Positions 23,023 to 32,672 of a stretch of 64,000 nt of DNA are shown here, in pieces (position 1 is the first letter of the stretch; every line of letters starts with the position of its first letter). This stretch comes from Lithobates sylvaticus (Eukaryota; Chordata; Amphibia; Anura; Ranidae). The notes under the pieces were generated by a model. The model saw only the letters and a list, made by a program, of their open reading frames with translations. It was not told the origin of the DNA and ran no database searches. The stretch spans positions 117,643,490-117,707,489 of the forward strand of contig CM053032.1 of NCBI GenBank assembly GCA_028564925.1. The letters run 5' to 3'. The position numbers and the translations under genes are program-made.

Positions 23023-23382
23023 TTAAAAATACAGGGAACCCTGCAGATATGCAGAAAACACTGCTTTAATATATTTTTTGCCCTAAATGGGTGTTTTTAG
23101 AATAGCAGAATAGAGCAACAGTATCTAAAGGGTGTATCTCACACGTACAGATATGCAGAAAAACGCACCAATTTTTTTTTTGCCCTAAATTATTATTTTT
23201 TTGAATAGCAGAATAGAAGAACAGTATCTAAAGTGTGTATCTCACAGTAACATATGCAGTGCTGGTGCACTGAGCTTGCATAAAATGCCCGCCGACACCA
23301 ACCTAACTAACAGATGGATAAAAGTTATCTTTTCTCTGGCACTGGACTCAGGGCAGTGTAAAAAGATTGTGCATTGCACCCT

Positions 23383-24842
23383 GGGGCCCCCCCACAACAA
23401 AGCACCTTGTCCCCTTGTTGATGAGGACAAGGGCCTCTTCCCGACAACCCTGGCCGTTGGTTGTCGGGGTCTGCGGGCGGTGGGCTTATCGGAATCCGGG
23501 AGCCCCCTTCAATAAGGGGGCCCCCAGATTCCGGCCCCCCACCCTATGTGAATGAGTAGGGGTACGATGTACCCCTACCCATTCACCTGGTGAAAAAAAA
23601 AGTGTAAATAAAACACAACACAAGTTTTTAAAATACTTTATTACACAGCTCCGGGGGTCTTCTTCCGTCTTGGGGGGTCTTCTCGCCGGACTCCTCCGCT
23701 ATCTTCTGCTCTTTTACTAGATCTTTTACTAGCGGAGGAGCCCGGCTTTCTCCTTCGTCGCTGCCGCCGTCTGGGGGTCTTGTTCTGACATCGGGGGTCT
23801 TGTCCCGCTCTTCTGTTCTTCTTGCCGGGCCTCCGCTATCTTCTTCCAGCTCTTTTACTAGCAGTGGCCCGGGCTTTTGTTGCCGTCCCCGTCGCTGTCG
23901 CCGCCGCCTTCTGCTTCTTGTTCTTCTTTCTTCATCCGATGTTGACACAACGTTGTCTCTAGCCGTAAGGGCAGAGACACGTTGTGCTGTGACTTATATA
24001 GGGACAAGGGGCGGGGCCACCTGCTCATGTCACATGGTGATCCCGCCTCCCTATGATGTCACAGTCCCGGAGGATGCTGGGACTGTGACATCCTAAGAGG
24101 ATGGGGGACAGCGTCGTGTCAACATCGGATGAAGAAAGAAGAACAAGAAGCAGAAGCAGAAGGCGGCGGTGACAGCGACAGCAACAGAAGCCCGGGCCAC
24201 CACTAGTAAAAGAGCTGGAAGAAGATAGCGGAGGCCCGGCAAGAAGAACAGAAGAGCGGGACAAGACCCCCAGACGGCGGCGGCGACGAAGGAGAAAGCC
24301 GGGCTCCTCCGCTAGTAAAAGAGCTAGTAAAAGAGCAGAAGATAGCGGAGGAGTCCGGCAAGAAGACCCCCCAAGACGGAAGAAGACCCCTGGAGCTGTG
24401 TAATAAAGTATTTTAAAAACTTGTGTTGTGTTTTTATTTACACTTTTTTTCACCAGGTGAATGGGTAGGGGTACATCGTACCCCTACTCATTCACATAGG
24501 GTGGGGGGCCGGAATCTGAGGGCCCCCTTATTGAAGGGGGCTCCTGGATTCCGATAAGCCCCGCTCCCACAGACCCCGAAAACCAACAGCCAGGGTTGTC
24601 GGAAAGAGGCCCTTGTCCTCATCAACATGGGGACCAGGTGCTTTGGGGTGGGGGGGCCGCAGGGCCCCCCTTTCCCCAGGGCACCCCCCATGTTGAGGGC
24701 ACGCGGCCTGGTACGGCTCAGAAGGGAGGGGGCGCTCGCTCATCCCCACCCCCTTTCCTGACCGGCCGGGTCTCATATGGATTTGGGGGGGACCCCCACG
24801 CCGTTTTTTTGGCGTAGGGAATCCCCTTTAAATCCATACCAG
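23383..24842. repeat. Giant palindrome B, relative of A
   Basis: The arms pair from about 23383 (CTGGGGC, CAAAGCACCTTGTCCC) inward, with the mirror ending near 24660. The right flank to 24842 continues like the outer part of palindrome A (GTTGAGGGCA, CATATGGATT, CCCCTTTAAATCCATACCAG), so the left arm looks shortened. Shared with A: TGATGAGGACAAGGGCCTCT, the CAACCCTGGCC block, and the GC-box core. The inner bodies are diverged from A. Poly(A) signals face outward at 23642-23637 (-) and 24402-24407 (+). Confidence 0.85.
23990..24110. promoter_or_regulatory. Candidate divergent promoter core of palindrome B
   Basis: On the - strand CTATATAAG (about 24001-23993) faces left. The spacer holds GGGGCGGGGCCACCTG, GGTGATCCCGCC and two TGATGTCA/TGACATC-like CRE halves around a GTCCC...GGGAC inverted repeat. 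No clear TATA box faces right (CATCCTAAGAGG is at the equivalent place), so this core may be one-sided. Confidence 0.45.
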
Positions 24843-25104
24843 GTGACGGGCTATCAAGGTGTCAATGTCGCCGATCGAGGCGGCGGCATTGACTCCCTTC
24901 GCTGATCCCGTCTACCTGGAGTCACGTTCTATATGAACAGACTTTACTCCGTGTGTGGGGACTTCCGCCAAAACTAAACACAAAAAAAAGTCTGGGCGTG
25001 TGTGGGCAAGTCCGCACGTTCGGAAAGTCCGGCGGACCTCCGCTGGAAAGTCCAGCGGATTGTCCGGCCGAAAAGTCGGATCGTGTGTACGTGGCAATAG
25101 TGTT
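24843..25104. mobile_element. MITE end with GCCACGTACACACGATC terminus
   Basis: The right edge reads GGATCGTGTGTACGTGGCA, the reverse complement of the ends of the small MITEs at 43641, 44061 and 44479. Inside is a self-complementary GC-rich stretch (CCGCTGGAAAGTCCAGCGG). I did not find the matching left end; it may be lost or lie left of palindrome B. Confidence 0.5.
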
Positions 25105-25512
25105 ATTCCTCGCTTCTCTGCTAAGGACAAACCCTACCTGGTCTAAATGGTCCAGGGAGGGAATAGAAAATTAAAGGCTATTATTTTTGCGTATAGTTTT
25201 AAATCAACGTTAAGAGAAATCGGGCTATAACTATAGGTTTCGGTATAACAGTTATGAAAGCTTCTTGTGAGTATCTCAGGAAAAAGGACAAGTTTGTGAG
25301 ATAGAATTGAAGGCCTCTCTCATAAGTGGAGATATAGAATCTAGAAATTGGGAGTAAAAGCGAAGGGTAAAGCCATCATGACTTATTTGCTGATGCAATT
25401 TCTTCCGTGGCAAATGGCACTGAAAGTTCTTCAATATCAGCATGTGGAAAAGTCAGGAGAGCGTTAGTTTGTATATATAGCTTCAGTTGACTTATATGCG
25501 ATCCTTCGTGTA
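25105..25512. other. Unassigned sequence
   Basis: AT-rich single-copy-looking sequence; no frame, splice signals or repeat ends that I can support. Confidence 0.5.
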
Positions 25513-25514
25513 TA

Positions 25515-27139
25515 CAGTGGTGTGAAAAAGTGTTTGCCCCCTTCCTCATTTCCTGTTCCTTTGCATGTTTGTCACACTTAAGTGTTTCGGAACATCAAAC
25601 CAATTTAAACAATAGTCAAGGACAACACAAGTAAACACAAAATGCAATTTGTAAATGAAGGTGTTTATTATTAAAGGTGAAAAAAAATCCAAACCATCAT
25701 GGCCCTGTGTGAAAAAGTGATTGCCCTCTAAACCTAATAACTGGTTGGGCCACCCTTAGCAGCAACAACTGCAACCAAGCGTTTGCGATAACGTGCAATG
25801 AGGCTTTTACAGCGTCCTGGAGGAATTTTGGCCCACTCATCTTTGCAGAATTGTCCTAATTCAGTTACATTAGAGGGTTTTCGAGCATGAACGGCCTTTT
25901 TAAGGTCATACCACAACATCTCAATAGGATTCAGGTCAGGACTTTGGCTAGGCCACTCCAAAGTCTTCATTTTGTTTTTCTTCAGCCATTCGGTGGTGGA
26001 CTTGCTGGTGTGTTTAGGATCATTGTCCTGCTGCAGAACCCAAGTTCGTTTCAGCTTACAGAGTACACGAACAGATGGTCGGACATTCTCCTTCAGGATC
26101 TCTTGGTAGACAGCAGAATTCATAGTTCCTTTTATCACGGCAAGTCTTCCAGGTCCTGAAGCAGCAAAACAGCCCTAGACCATCACACTACCACCACCAT
26201 ATTTTACTGTTGGTATAATGTTCTTTTTCTGAAATGCAGTGTTCCTTCTACGCCAGATATACTTGGACACACACCTTCCAAAGAGTTCCACTTTTGTCTC
26301 ATCGGTCCACAGAATGTTGTCCCAAAAGTCTTGGGGATCATCAAGATGTGTTGTGGAGAAATTGAGACGAGCTTTGATGTTCTTTTTGCTCAGCAGTGGT
26401 TTTCTCCTTGGAACTCTGCCATGCAGGCAATTTTTGCCCAGTCTTTTCCTGATGGTGGAGGCATGAACGCTGACCTTAACTGAGGCAAGTAAGGCCTGCA
26501 GTTCCTTGGACGTTGTTGTGGGGTCTTTTGTGACCTCTTGGATGAGTCGTCGCTGCGCTCTTGGGGTAATTTTGGGCGGCCGGCCACTCCTGGGAAGGTT
26601 CACCACTGTTCCATGTCTTCGCCATTTGTGGATAATGGCTCTCACTGTGGTTCGCTGGATTCCCAAAGCTTTGGAAATGGCTTTATAACCCTTTCCAGAC
26701 TGATAGATCTCAATTACTTTCTTTCTCAATTGTTCCTGAATTTCTTTGGGTCTCGGCATGATGTGTAGCTTTTAAGGATCTTCTGGTGGACCTTACTGTG
26801 TCAAGCAGCTCCTATTTAAGTGATGCCTTGATTGTGAACAGGTGTGGCAATAATCAGGCCTGGGTGTGGCTAGAGAAATTGAACTCAGGTGTGGACAACC
26901 ACAGTTATAGTATGTTTTAACAAGGGGGGCAATCACTTTTTCACACAGGGCCATGATGGTTTGGATTTTTTTTTCACCTTTAATAATAAACACCTTCATT
27001 TACAAATTGCATTTTGTGTTTACTTGTGTTGTCCTTGACTATTGTTTAAATTGGTTTGATGTTCCGAAACACTTAAGTGTGACAAACATGCAAAGGAACA
27101 GGAAATGTGAAAGGGGGCAAACACTTTTTCACACCACTG
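25515..27139 (-). mobile_element. Tc1-type transposon with IR/DR ends
   Basis: The 1,625-bp element is flanked by TA (25513-25514 and 27140-27141). Ends start CAGTGGTGTGAAAAAGTGTT and are inverted over about 210 bp. Each end has an inner copy of the GTGTGAAAAAGTG(A/T)TTGCC phrase, the double-site IR/DR layout of fish and frog Tc1 elements such as Sleeping Beauty. The ends still pair almost perfectly, so the copy is fairly young. Confidence 0.96.
25734..26759 (-). pseudogene. Tc1-type transposase with one in-frame stop
   Basis: The - strand frame starts MPRPKEIQEQLRKKVIEIYQ and ends AAKGGPTSY, about 340 codons, the usual Tc1 length. In order: a paired-like helix-turn-helix (YKAISKALGIQRTTVRAIIH), a GRPPK AT-hook (RSGRPPKIT), a second HTH, then the DDE core with WTDETKVELFG (first Asp), LQQDNDPKHTS (second Asp) and SQSPDLNPIEMLW (catalytic Glu). 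A TAG stop near 26173, at the place of the conserved Trp after GGGSVMV, splits it into 194 and 134 open codons. The frame is otherwise unbroken. The protein would bind the inner and outer end repeats and insert at TA. Confidence 0.95.
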
Positions 27140-27141
27140 TA

Positions 27142-27413
27142 CCTGTTAAGACGGTTGGGAATACAATAATGAGTAACATAGTTGAAAGGCCTTAGATATA
27201 GCTTCTGATGTGTGCACCAGACCCTGAGTTGGTCATAATATCTTGGGGACATAGGTCTTAGCTTGTTGAGTTTTGATCGATTGGTAATAAAAGTGGCTAG
27301 CTCAAATTCATGTATACGACATTGGGCTAGCTGCTAGCTAATGCATTCTAACAAGATTGATTTGTGACACTGGAGATGGTATTTTCTAATGAGATTTTTT
27401 TTTTTTTAAACAG
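27142..27413 (+). other. Probable intron sequence upstream of the candidate exon
   Basis: No repeat ends or frames seen. The last 25 bases are a T run followed by AAACAG, a good polypyrimidine tract and splice acceptor. Confidence 0.35.
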
Positions 27414-27532
27414 GTATATTAATGCATTGGAGCCTACTGTCTCCTATTTCACAGGAGCCTTGAATTTCAGACAAATCTTGAAACAAAATGATGTGAAAAA
27501 AGTTGTTGAAAATCCAAACCGGAAAAGCAATG
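27414..27532 (+). CDS. Candidate internal exon of an unrecognised host gene
   Basis: A T-rich tract and AAACAG acceptor end at 27413; the donor GTATAT begins at 27533. The 119-bp segment is open with one base before and one after 39 whole codons, so the flanking introns would have phases 2 and 1. The peptide begins YINALEPTVSYFTGALNFRQ and continues into a Lys/Asn-rich part ending RKSN. It has balanced composition, unlike the low-complexity frames nearby, and matches no transposon protein that I know. No second exon could be identified, so direction and gene name are open. It may be a real exon in a repeat-filled gene, a processed scrap, or chance. Confidence 0.45.
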
Positions 27533-28074
27533 GTATATCGCTAATACATTTTTGGTGTTTTTATTAGTTCTAAAAGAAAAACTGTGGTTTGATATGTCAA
27601 TGTGTCCATGCGTTTTCTATCAATCCTCAATGAAGGTGCTGGCACCAGAGACATGTCTGATTCTTGTTTTCCCCAATGCACTGCAAAACAGCTCTGGTGC
27701 GGTCACATGTATGTATGTATGTATGTATGTATGTATGTATTAAAGAGCCAGGTGCCTCTTTACTGTGTGCATGTGCATTGTGGGCCATTACAAAATAATT
27801 TGAGCTTCTTCAAAATACATGTACATTATGGTATTACAATGCAGGCGTTGATCCACCTACTGTATGTAGGTGTGAAACCACCAAAGCAAGTTACAACTGT
27901 AGACCTGAGGTTGCAAGCAGCTAATATTATTTTTAACAAGCTCTTGAAATCTATTCCTGCACCTGGAACCCAGTGGCATACCTGGAATATCTGGCTATTT
28001 AGGGTGGATCATTTGTTTATCATCATCCCCACCATGCACCAAAATTATTTTCAGTAATACTCACAAAATTAAAT
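27533..28074 (+). other. Probable intron sequence with an ATGT microsatellite
   Basis: Contains (ATGT)n at 27707-27740. Otherwise AT-rich and without supported features; a 151-codon open frame here runs through the microsatellite and has no recognisable content. Confidence 0.4.
27707..27740. repeat. (ATGT)n microsatellite
   Basis: Eight to nine tandem ATGT units. Confidence 0.97.
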
Positions 28075-31000
28075 TTTCTGGTACATCCTGGCAGCATACA
28101 CTGGGTTGTGGGTCCGCCCCTGCAACCTAATAGGACTAGTTAACTATACATTTTCAGCTAGACCCTCTACCCACAACATTCTCCTTTTTTGCCCTCACCT
28201 GCTTGGAACTGGATGGTTCACGTAAGCACCGCTTACCACATTCACTTCAGCCTCTCCTGGGTGGAAGTTCCTGTCCTTTTCAGCCTCTAAATTAGCTCTA
28301 GAGGGAACCCCTGTCTGGTCGTCTCAGGGGTGTTGACCAGCATTGCAAGCTTCTTAGGAAGCCTAATGGTTGCAGTGGTCTCCTTGTTCCTTCCCTTTCT
28401 CTCTCCTTGTTCTTCAGCTTGTGCCCACTTCCAAGATGGTGGCCGGAGGCTTCCGTGCATGCACAGCCAGAAGGGACACCACTGGGCCCCCTCGCTTTCC
28501 AGTTTCCAAGATGGCTTCGAGAGCCATGTGTTGTCATTACCACGCATGTTCATGCACGTCACTTCCACCACTCCAGCAGCGTTTTAAAAAAGCAATTTGT
28601 TATCCCCCTGCCCTTGCTGCACTGGCAGTTTTTGCTCTCACAGGTTGGGACCCCTTTTATCTCTGCATCCTCTCCTTGGTGTCTCTCTGCTGTGACCCCC
28701 ACCCCCCTTGGCACCCTGCTATAAGTACCTGCTTTTTTCACCCTGCATGTGCCTTTCAATGTCTGTTGTCCTTCACTTCAGCCTGCCATGTCATGCTGTC
28801 TTCCATACTCTGTTACAGGTGTCTGGCGCCACTATCCTTTCCTTCTTATAGAGTCCGCTGCCCAAGTAGACCACCCTTAGCTTACAAGGTAAGGGGTTGG
28901 GCAAGTAGAGAAGATAGATCAAAAGAGAGCCACATTACGAACACTGTCGTAACTTGACAGCACTCCTAGGTTATCAAGTGGAGGTCATCCTCCACTTCAA
29001 AATGGAGAGAATTTTAGGGCCATGCTTCAACTTCATGGGACAGATGATCCAGAGAAACTTGCTCCAGGTACTCCTACCGTCACCATCACTCCCACCAAGC
29101 AAGGTCACCCTCTCTGCGTTATCGTCTGTCCTCTTATTGCCATCATTCCCATCCAGGGGATAAACTCATGCTGGGTTTGTGGGGGCTTCTCTACTCCCAG
29201 AAAAGCTGGCTTGCTGTTCCTGCTTTGAAGAGGCAACCAAAGAAAAAGATGCAGATGTCAGAGAGGTTATGGATTTAATTTGAGTCCATTAGGGAGACTA
29301 TCCTAGAGACCTCTACTCTTGATTTAGAGGCAGCAGTCCAAAGCACCGCTACTCCAGCTCCCCTAAGTTCTGCAGAAATAGGATAGTTTGTCAGAGAATG
29401 AAGAGACTGAAGGTGCTGTTGGTTTTGACTATTCCTTGGTGGAACCATTCACAAAATCAGTTAAAGCAGCAATTGGTCGGAAGAAGGTGGAAGACACACC
29501 TTGCAAAGTCAGAAGATATTTTCCTAACATTAAAGAGCCAGAGGCCTTCCCTTTCGTTAATGAGCTGGATGAACTTATCCAGGTCGAATGGCAGAAGCTG
29601 GACAAGAGGATAAGTATCAATAGCATGCTTGCAGGATTATACACATTAAGGAACCCAAAGTTAACCCTTTAATCATTGCTCCAGTAGTTGATGCATATTT
29701 GATGCATTTGGCAAGGCATTTTACCCTTCTTTCAAAAGCAGGCAATTATGAAGGTACCAATCTCTCAGCAAGGCTGAGGATTCTACTCGCCCTTATTTAT
29801 AATAAAGATAAAAACAGGGACTCTTCTTTCAGAGTTGGATCTAAAGGGCCTCAACAGGAAAATTAATCTTGAGTTCTTCAAGATGGAGAGCATTCAGTCA
29901 ATACTGCTTACAATGAATCTCGGAGACTGGATGCTGTCCCTATATTTATAAGATGCATATATTCATGTACTGATTCACCTGCTTTCCAGAAGTACCTATG
30001 CTTTGCCATCACTCACCAACAGTTCCAATTGCGGAGTTTGCCTTTTGGAATATCCATGGCTCCCAGAACCTTCTGCTTCCAGTAATCACACTCCTGAGAG
30101 AGAGCGGCTTGAGAGTCCATCATTATCTGGACGACATCCTCCTGCTTGCCAGCAACATGGATACTTCTTTTGCAACATCGGAAGCTCCTGATTTACACGC
30201 TTCAACACTTGGGTTGGATAATAAACTGGAAAAAGAGCAATCTACATCCTACACAAAGAATGGTCTTTCTGGCTGCATTACTAGACACTCAAATCAACAT
30301 GGTTCAGCTTCCAGAGGGGTAATTATGCCCTCTAATCCATAAAGTAAAAAGGGCTTTATCAACAACAACATTGCCAGTCAGATCCTGTCTTAGCATCCTG
30401 GGGTCTATGACCTCCACGTTCCCAATGATTCAATGGGCTCAATGGCATATACATACATACATATACATATGAGAACATTTCAGAGTTTATTCCTTGAGCA
30501 GTGGGATGGAGCATCAATCATCATTCCCAACAGGGTGAAACAAACAATCTCTTTGGTGGTGGACTCGGGTCTGCAACCTAATAAAACAGTGCCCAATTGT
30601 TTTCCCAGCCAGCAGAAGTTGTAACTTTGGGCACCAGTCTGGAAGGTTGGGGAGCACATTATCAAGATCAGGCAGCCCAGGGTCGCTGGGCGTTCAATCC
30701 CCATGGGATAAGCTGGTCATACACCTATAGATTATCTGCAGATTTTCTATGGTTAGATGGAAAAAGTGGGAGATTCCTCCATCCACACAGTTTAGCGAAC
30801 ATGGAGAAATCAGTTGCACTTTTTCCATCTAACCATAGAAAATCTGCAGATAATCTATAGGTATATGGCCAGCTTTAGTCTCAAAAATCTTGGAACTCAG
30901 AGCCACCCTGCAAGCCCTGTTAACCTTCGACTCTTCATTGAGGGGAAAGCGGTTACTCTGGACAACAGAGTCACTGTAGCTTATATTCAGAGGCAGAGGG

Positions 31001-31799
31001 GTACCAGGAGCCCCACATTACTGGAAGAGTCCTGAACTGGGCCCAGATACATTTAACAGATCTAATCTCAGTATATGTACCAGCAAACGGAAAACCAACT
31101 AGCTGATTCAGTCTGAATTTTTTATCAAACAGTGAAGTCCCCAGGCCTTTTTCCTCTTAACCCAGAGGTGGGGCATCCCAGAAATAGATTTGGCTGCAAC
31201 CCAAATGAATACCAAATGCCTGAGGTTTTTGGCCAGAATACCATATCCCAAGGCAGAGGGAATAGACTGCCTTCACCACCCGTGGAGGTTGAGCCTTAAA
31301 TACATATTTCCTCCAATAAGTCTAATCACTAGACTCAGGAGGTCCTCAAACACTGTCATAGCAGTAATACCATTCTGGCCAAGGAGTCAATGGTTCACGA
31401 TGCTTCTGCAGCTCAGCGAGGAGGCTCCAATACCTCTTGCAGTGACCCCAGACATTCTGTCCCAAGGCCAGTTCCTGCACCCAGCTCTAGAGAAGCTACA
31501 CCTTATGGCCTGGAGGCTGAAAGGCAAAGATTACTAGAGCACGGTTGCTCTCTAGGAGAAACTCCACCAACACATATCTAAAGATCTGGCAAAGTTTCCT
31601 CTCGGTCACCCAACAAAAGTTCTGGAATCCAGTGTCCCCAGAGGTGGCTCGGGTTCTTGAGTTCTTACAAATGGGGAATGAGAAGGGTCAAGTGCGCTCA
31701 AGTACCTTGAAGGTCCAAGTTTCAGCCATTTCGGCCATGAAAAAACAAAAACTTGTATCACTAGTTATGGACTCACCCAGATCTGGAAAGGGACCTTAG
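28075..31799 (+). mobile_element. DIRS-type tyrosine-recombinase retrotransposon (fossil, broken)
   Basis: Parts in order on the + strand: a leader from about 28075, a gag-like region near 29390-29670, a reverse transcriptase near 29950-30350 carrying the YLDD catalytic box, an RNase H-like region near 30540-31030, and a tyrosine-recombinase region near 31540-31790. RT, RNase H and recombinase in this order is the DIRS plan. The copy is broken in many places (at least six) and its 3' end is missing where the Gypsy fossil begins. A small MITE (30711-30874) lies within the RNase H part. It looks old. Confidence 0.8.
30711..30874. mobile_element. Small MITE inside the DIRS fossil
   Basis: The 164-bp unit has ends AGCTGGTCATACACCTATAG and its inverted partner CTATAGGTATATGGCCAGCT. 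The two arms pair for about 60 bp, through ATTATCTGCAGATTTTC and TATGGTTAGATGG. Flanks are ATA and TTA, so the exact target duplication is unclear. No coding capacity. Confidence 0.85.
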
Positions 31800-31821
31800 T
31801 ATATATATTTATATATAAGTT

Positions 31822-32672
31822 TGGGGGGTTATAGCTCCATGGTACCATGTGCAAAGCCGTTTAACTTAAACAAAGAGGTGTTTATTTTTTCTTAAAGTGG
31901 ATGTAAACCCGATTCATTAAATTCGGGCTAGGCACATATATCTGCAGTGTTTTCTTATCTCTTTTCAATGCACTGAGTCCTGTGGCTTTCTCCTGCTCCA
32001 TTCTTCTGTTATCAGCATGATAACTTATGACAAGTTCTCTGACACATGAGATAAAACCAGGCTGAAATTTGTTCACAAAACAGCTCTGCAAGTCTCTGTC
32101 TGCCTCTGCCTATGTGGAGTGGGGGTGTGTGCCTTTCCTCCAGACAGCTGTCTTGGCTGTGTTCCCAGACTTTAAACTTGGTGCTGAACAGGACAAGAAA
32201 ATCTGTAACACAATCTGCACTTTCTAAAGAATATATAAAGCTTAAGACAGCAGATATGCATGTAAAACTTATGTAGGATGATTGGTTTTATCCCTTTGTG
32301 TCATCTGAGGCTATTCACTTCACTGGGTATATGTGAGAGTTTACATTCACTTTAAGGCAAACACAAAGAAACGCTTCCAGCAGCAAAACAAAATTGCAAC
32401 ACAAAAAGTCCACTTGTCTTCAGCACAAAACAGCATAAACAAAATATAATGAAGCATAAAGTTCTTAGATGGGACTTTACCTCAGGGTTAGCACAGTCCC
32501 AGTCTGGCTGTCTGGCAGCTTCCAACAAATATGCAGCACTCCAAACAGGTATATCTCTACAACTCCTACACAGCACCTAATACTACTTCCTGTTTTAAAG
32601 TGCTGCTTCCTGGAGGCTCTTAACCCTTTGGGGACTGGAGTCCTTGTAGTCAGGAGTGGAGGCCCTTTTCCA
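31822..32672 (-). repeat. 3' LTR of the Gypsy fossil, holding a TTAA MITE
   Basis: Matches 37044-37249 and 39409-39596. On the element's own strand it starts TGGAAAAGGGCC and ends CTATAACCCCCCA. The 456-bp MITE at 31896-32351 is absent from the other LTR, which shows the empty TTAA site near 37118. Confidence 0.85.
31896..32351. mobile_element. TTAA-target MITE (Kolobok- or piggyBac-type)
   Basis: Flanked by TTAA at 31892-31895 and 32352-32355. Ends are AGTGGATGTAAAC and GTTTACATTCACT, inverted with one mismatch. No coding capacity. The empty site in the partner LTR confirms the boundaries. The superfamily cannot be fixed from the ends alone. Confidence 0.88.

Larger units (their letters stand above)
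17952..23340 (-). mobile_element. hAT-2 element, - strand, with inserted palindromes
   Basis: The left (3') end reads TAGACATGGGAACTGTC and is followed by TTCG-rich sequence in the style of hAT-1. A subterminal stretch (about 18220-18310) is clearly related to hAT-1: both have GAACTGTCC-TGCACAAA, a purine run, then a form of CACTYGCGGCT. The transposase N-terminal half lies at about 21575-19821. The 5' side has about 110-bp direct repeats (GCCCTAAAT...GAATAGCAGAATAGA) at 21625, 23075 and 23182. Palindrome A stands where the C-terminal half of the transposase should be, and fold-back element C sits in the 5' repeats. I did not find the right terminus. Confidence 0.7.

Noticed and set aside
24025-24453. 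142-codon - strand frame with Leu/Ser runs
   Set aside because: It is the antisense of the charged frame in the right arm of palindrome B and has no domain.
28370-28957. 195-codon + strand frame rich in Cys, Ser and Pro
   Set aside because: Lies in the leader of the DIRS fossil, overlaps frames of equal quality on both strands, and has no recognisable domain.
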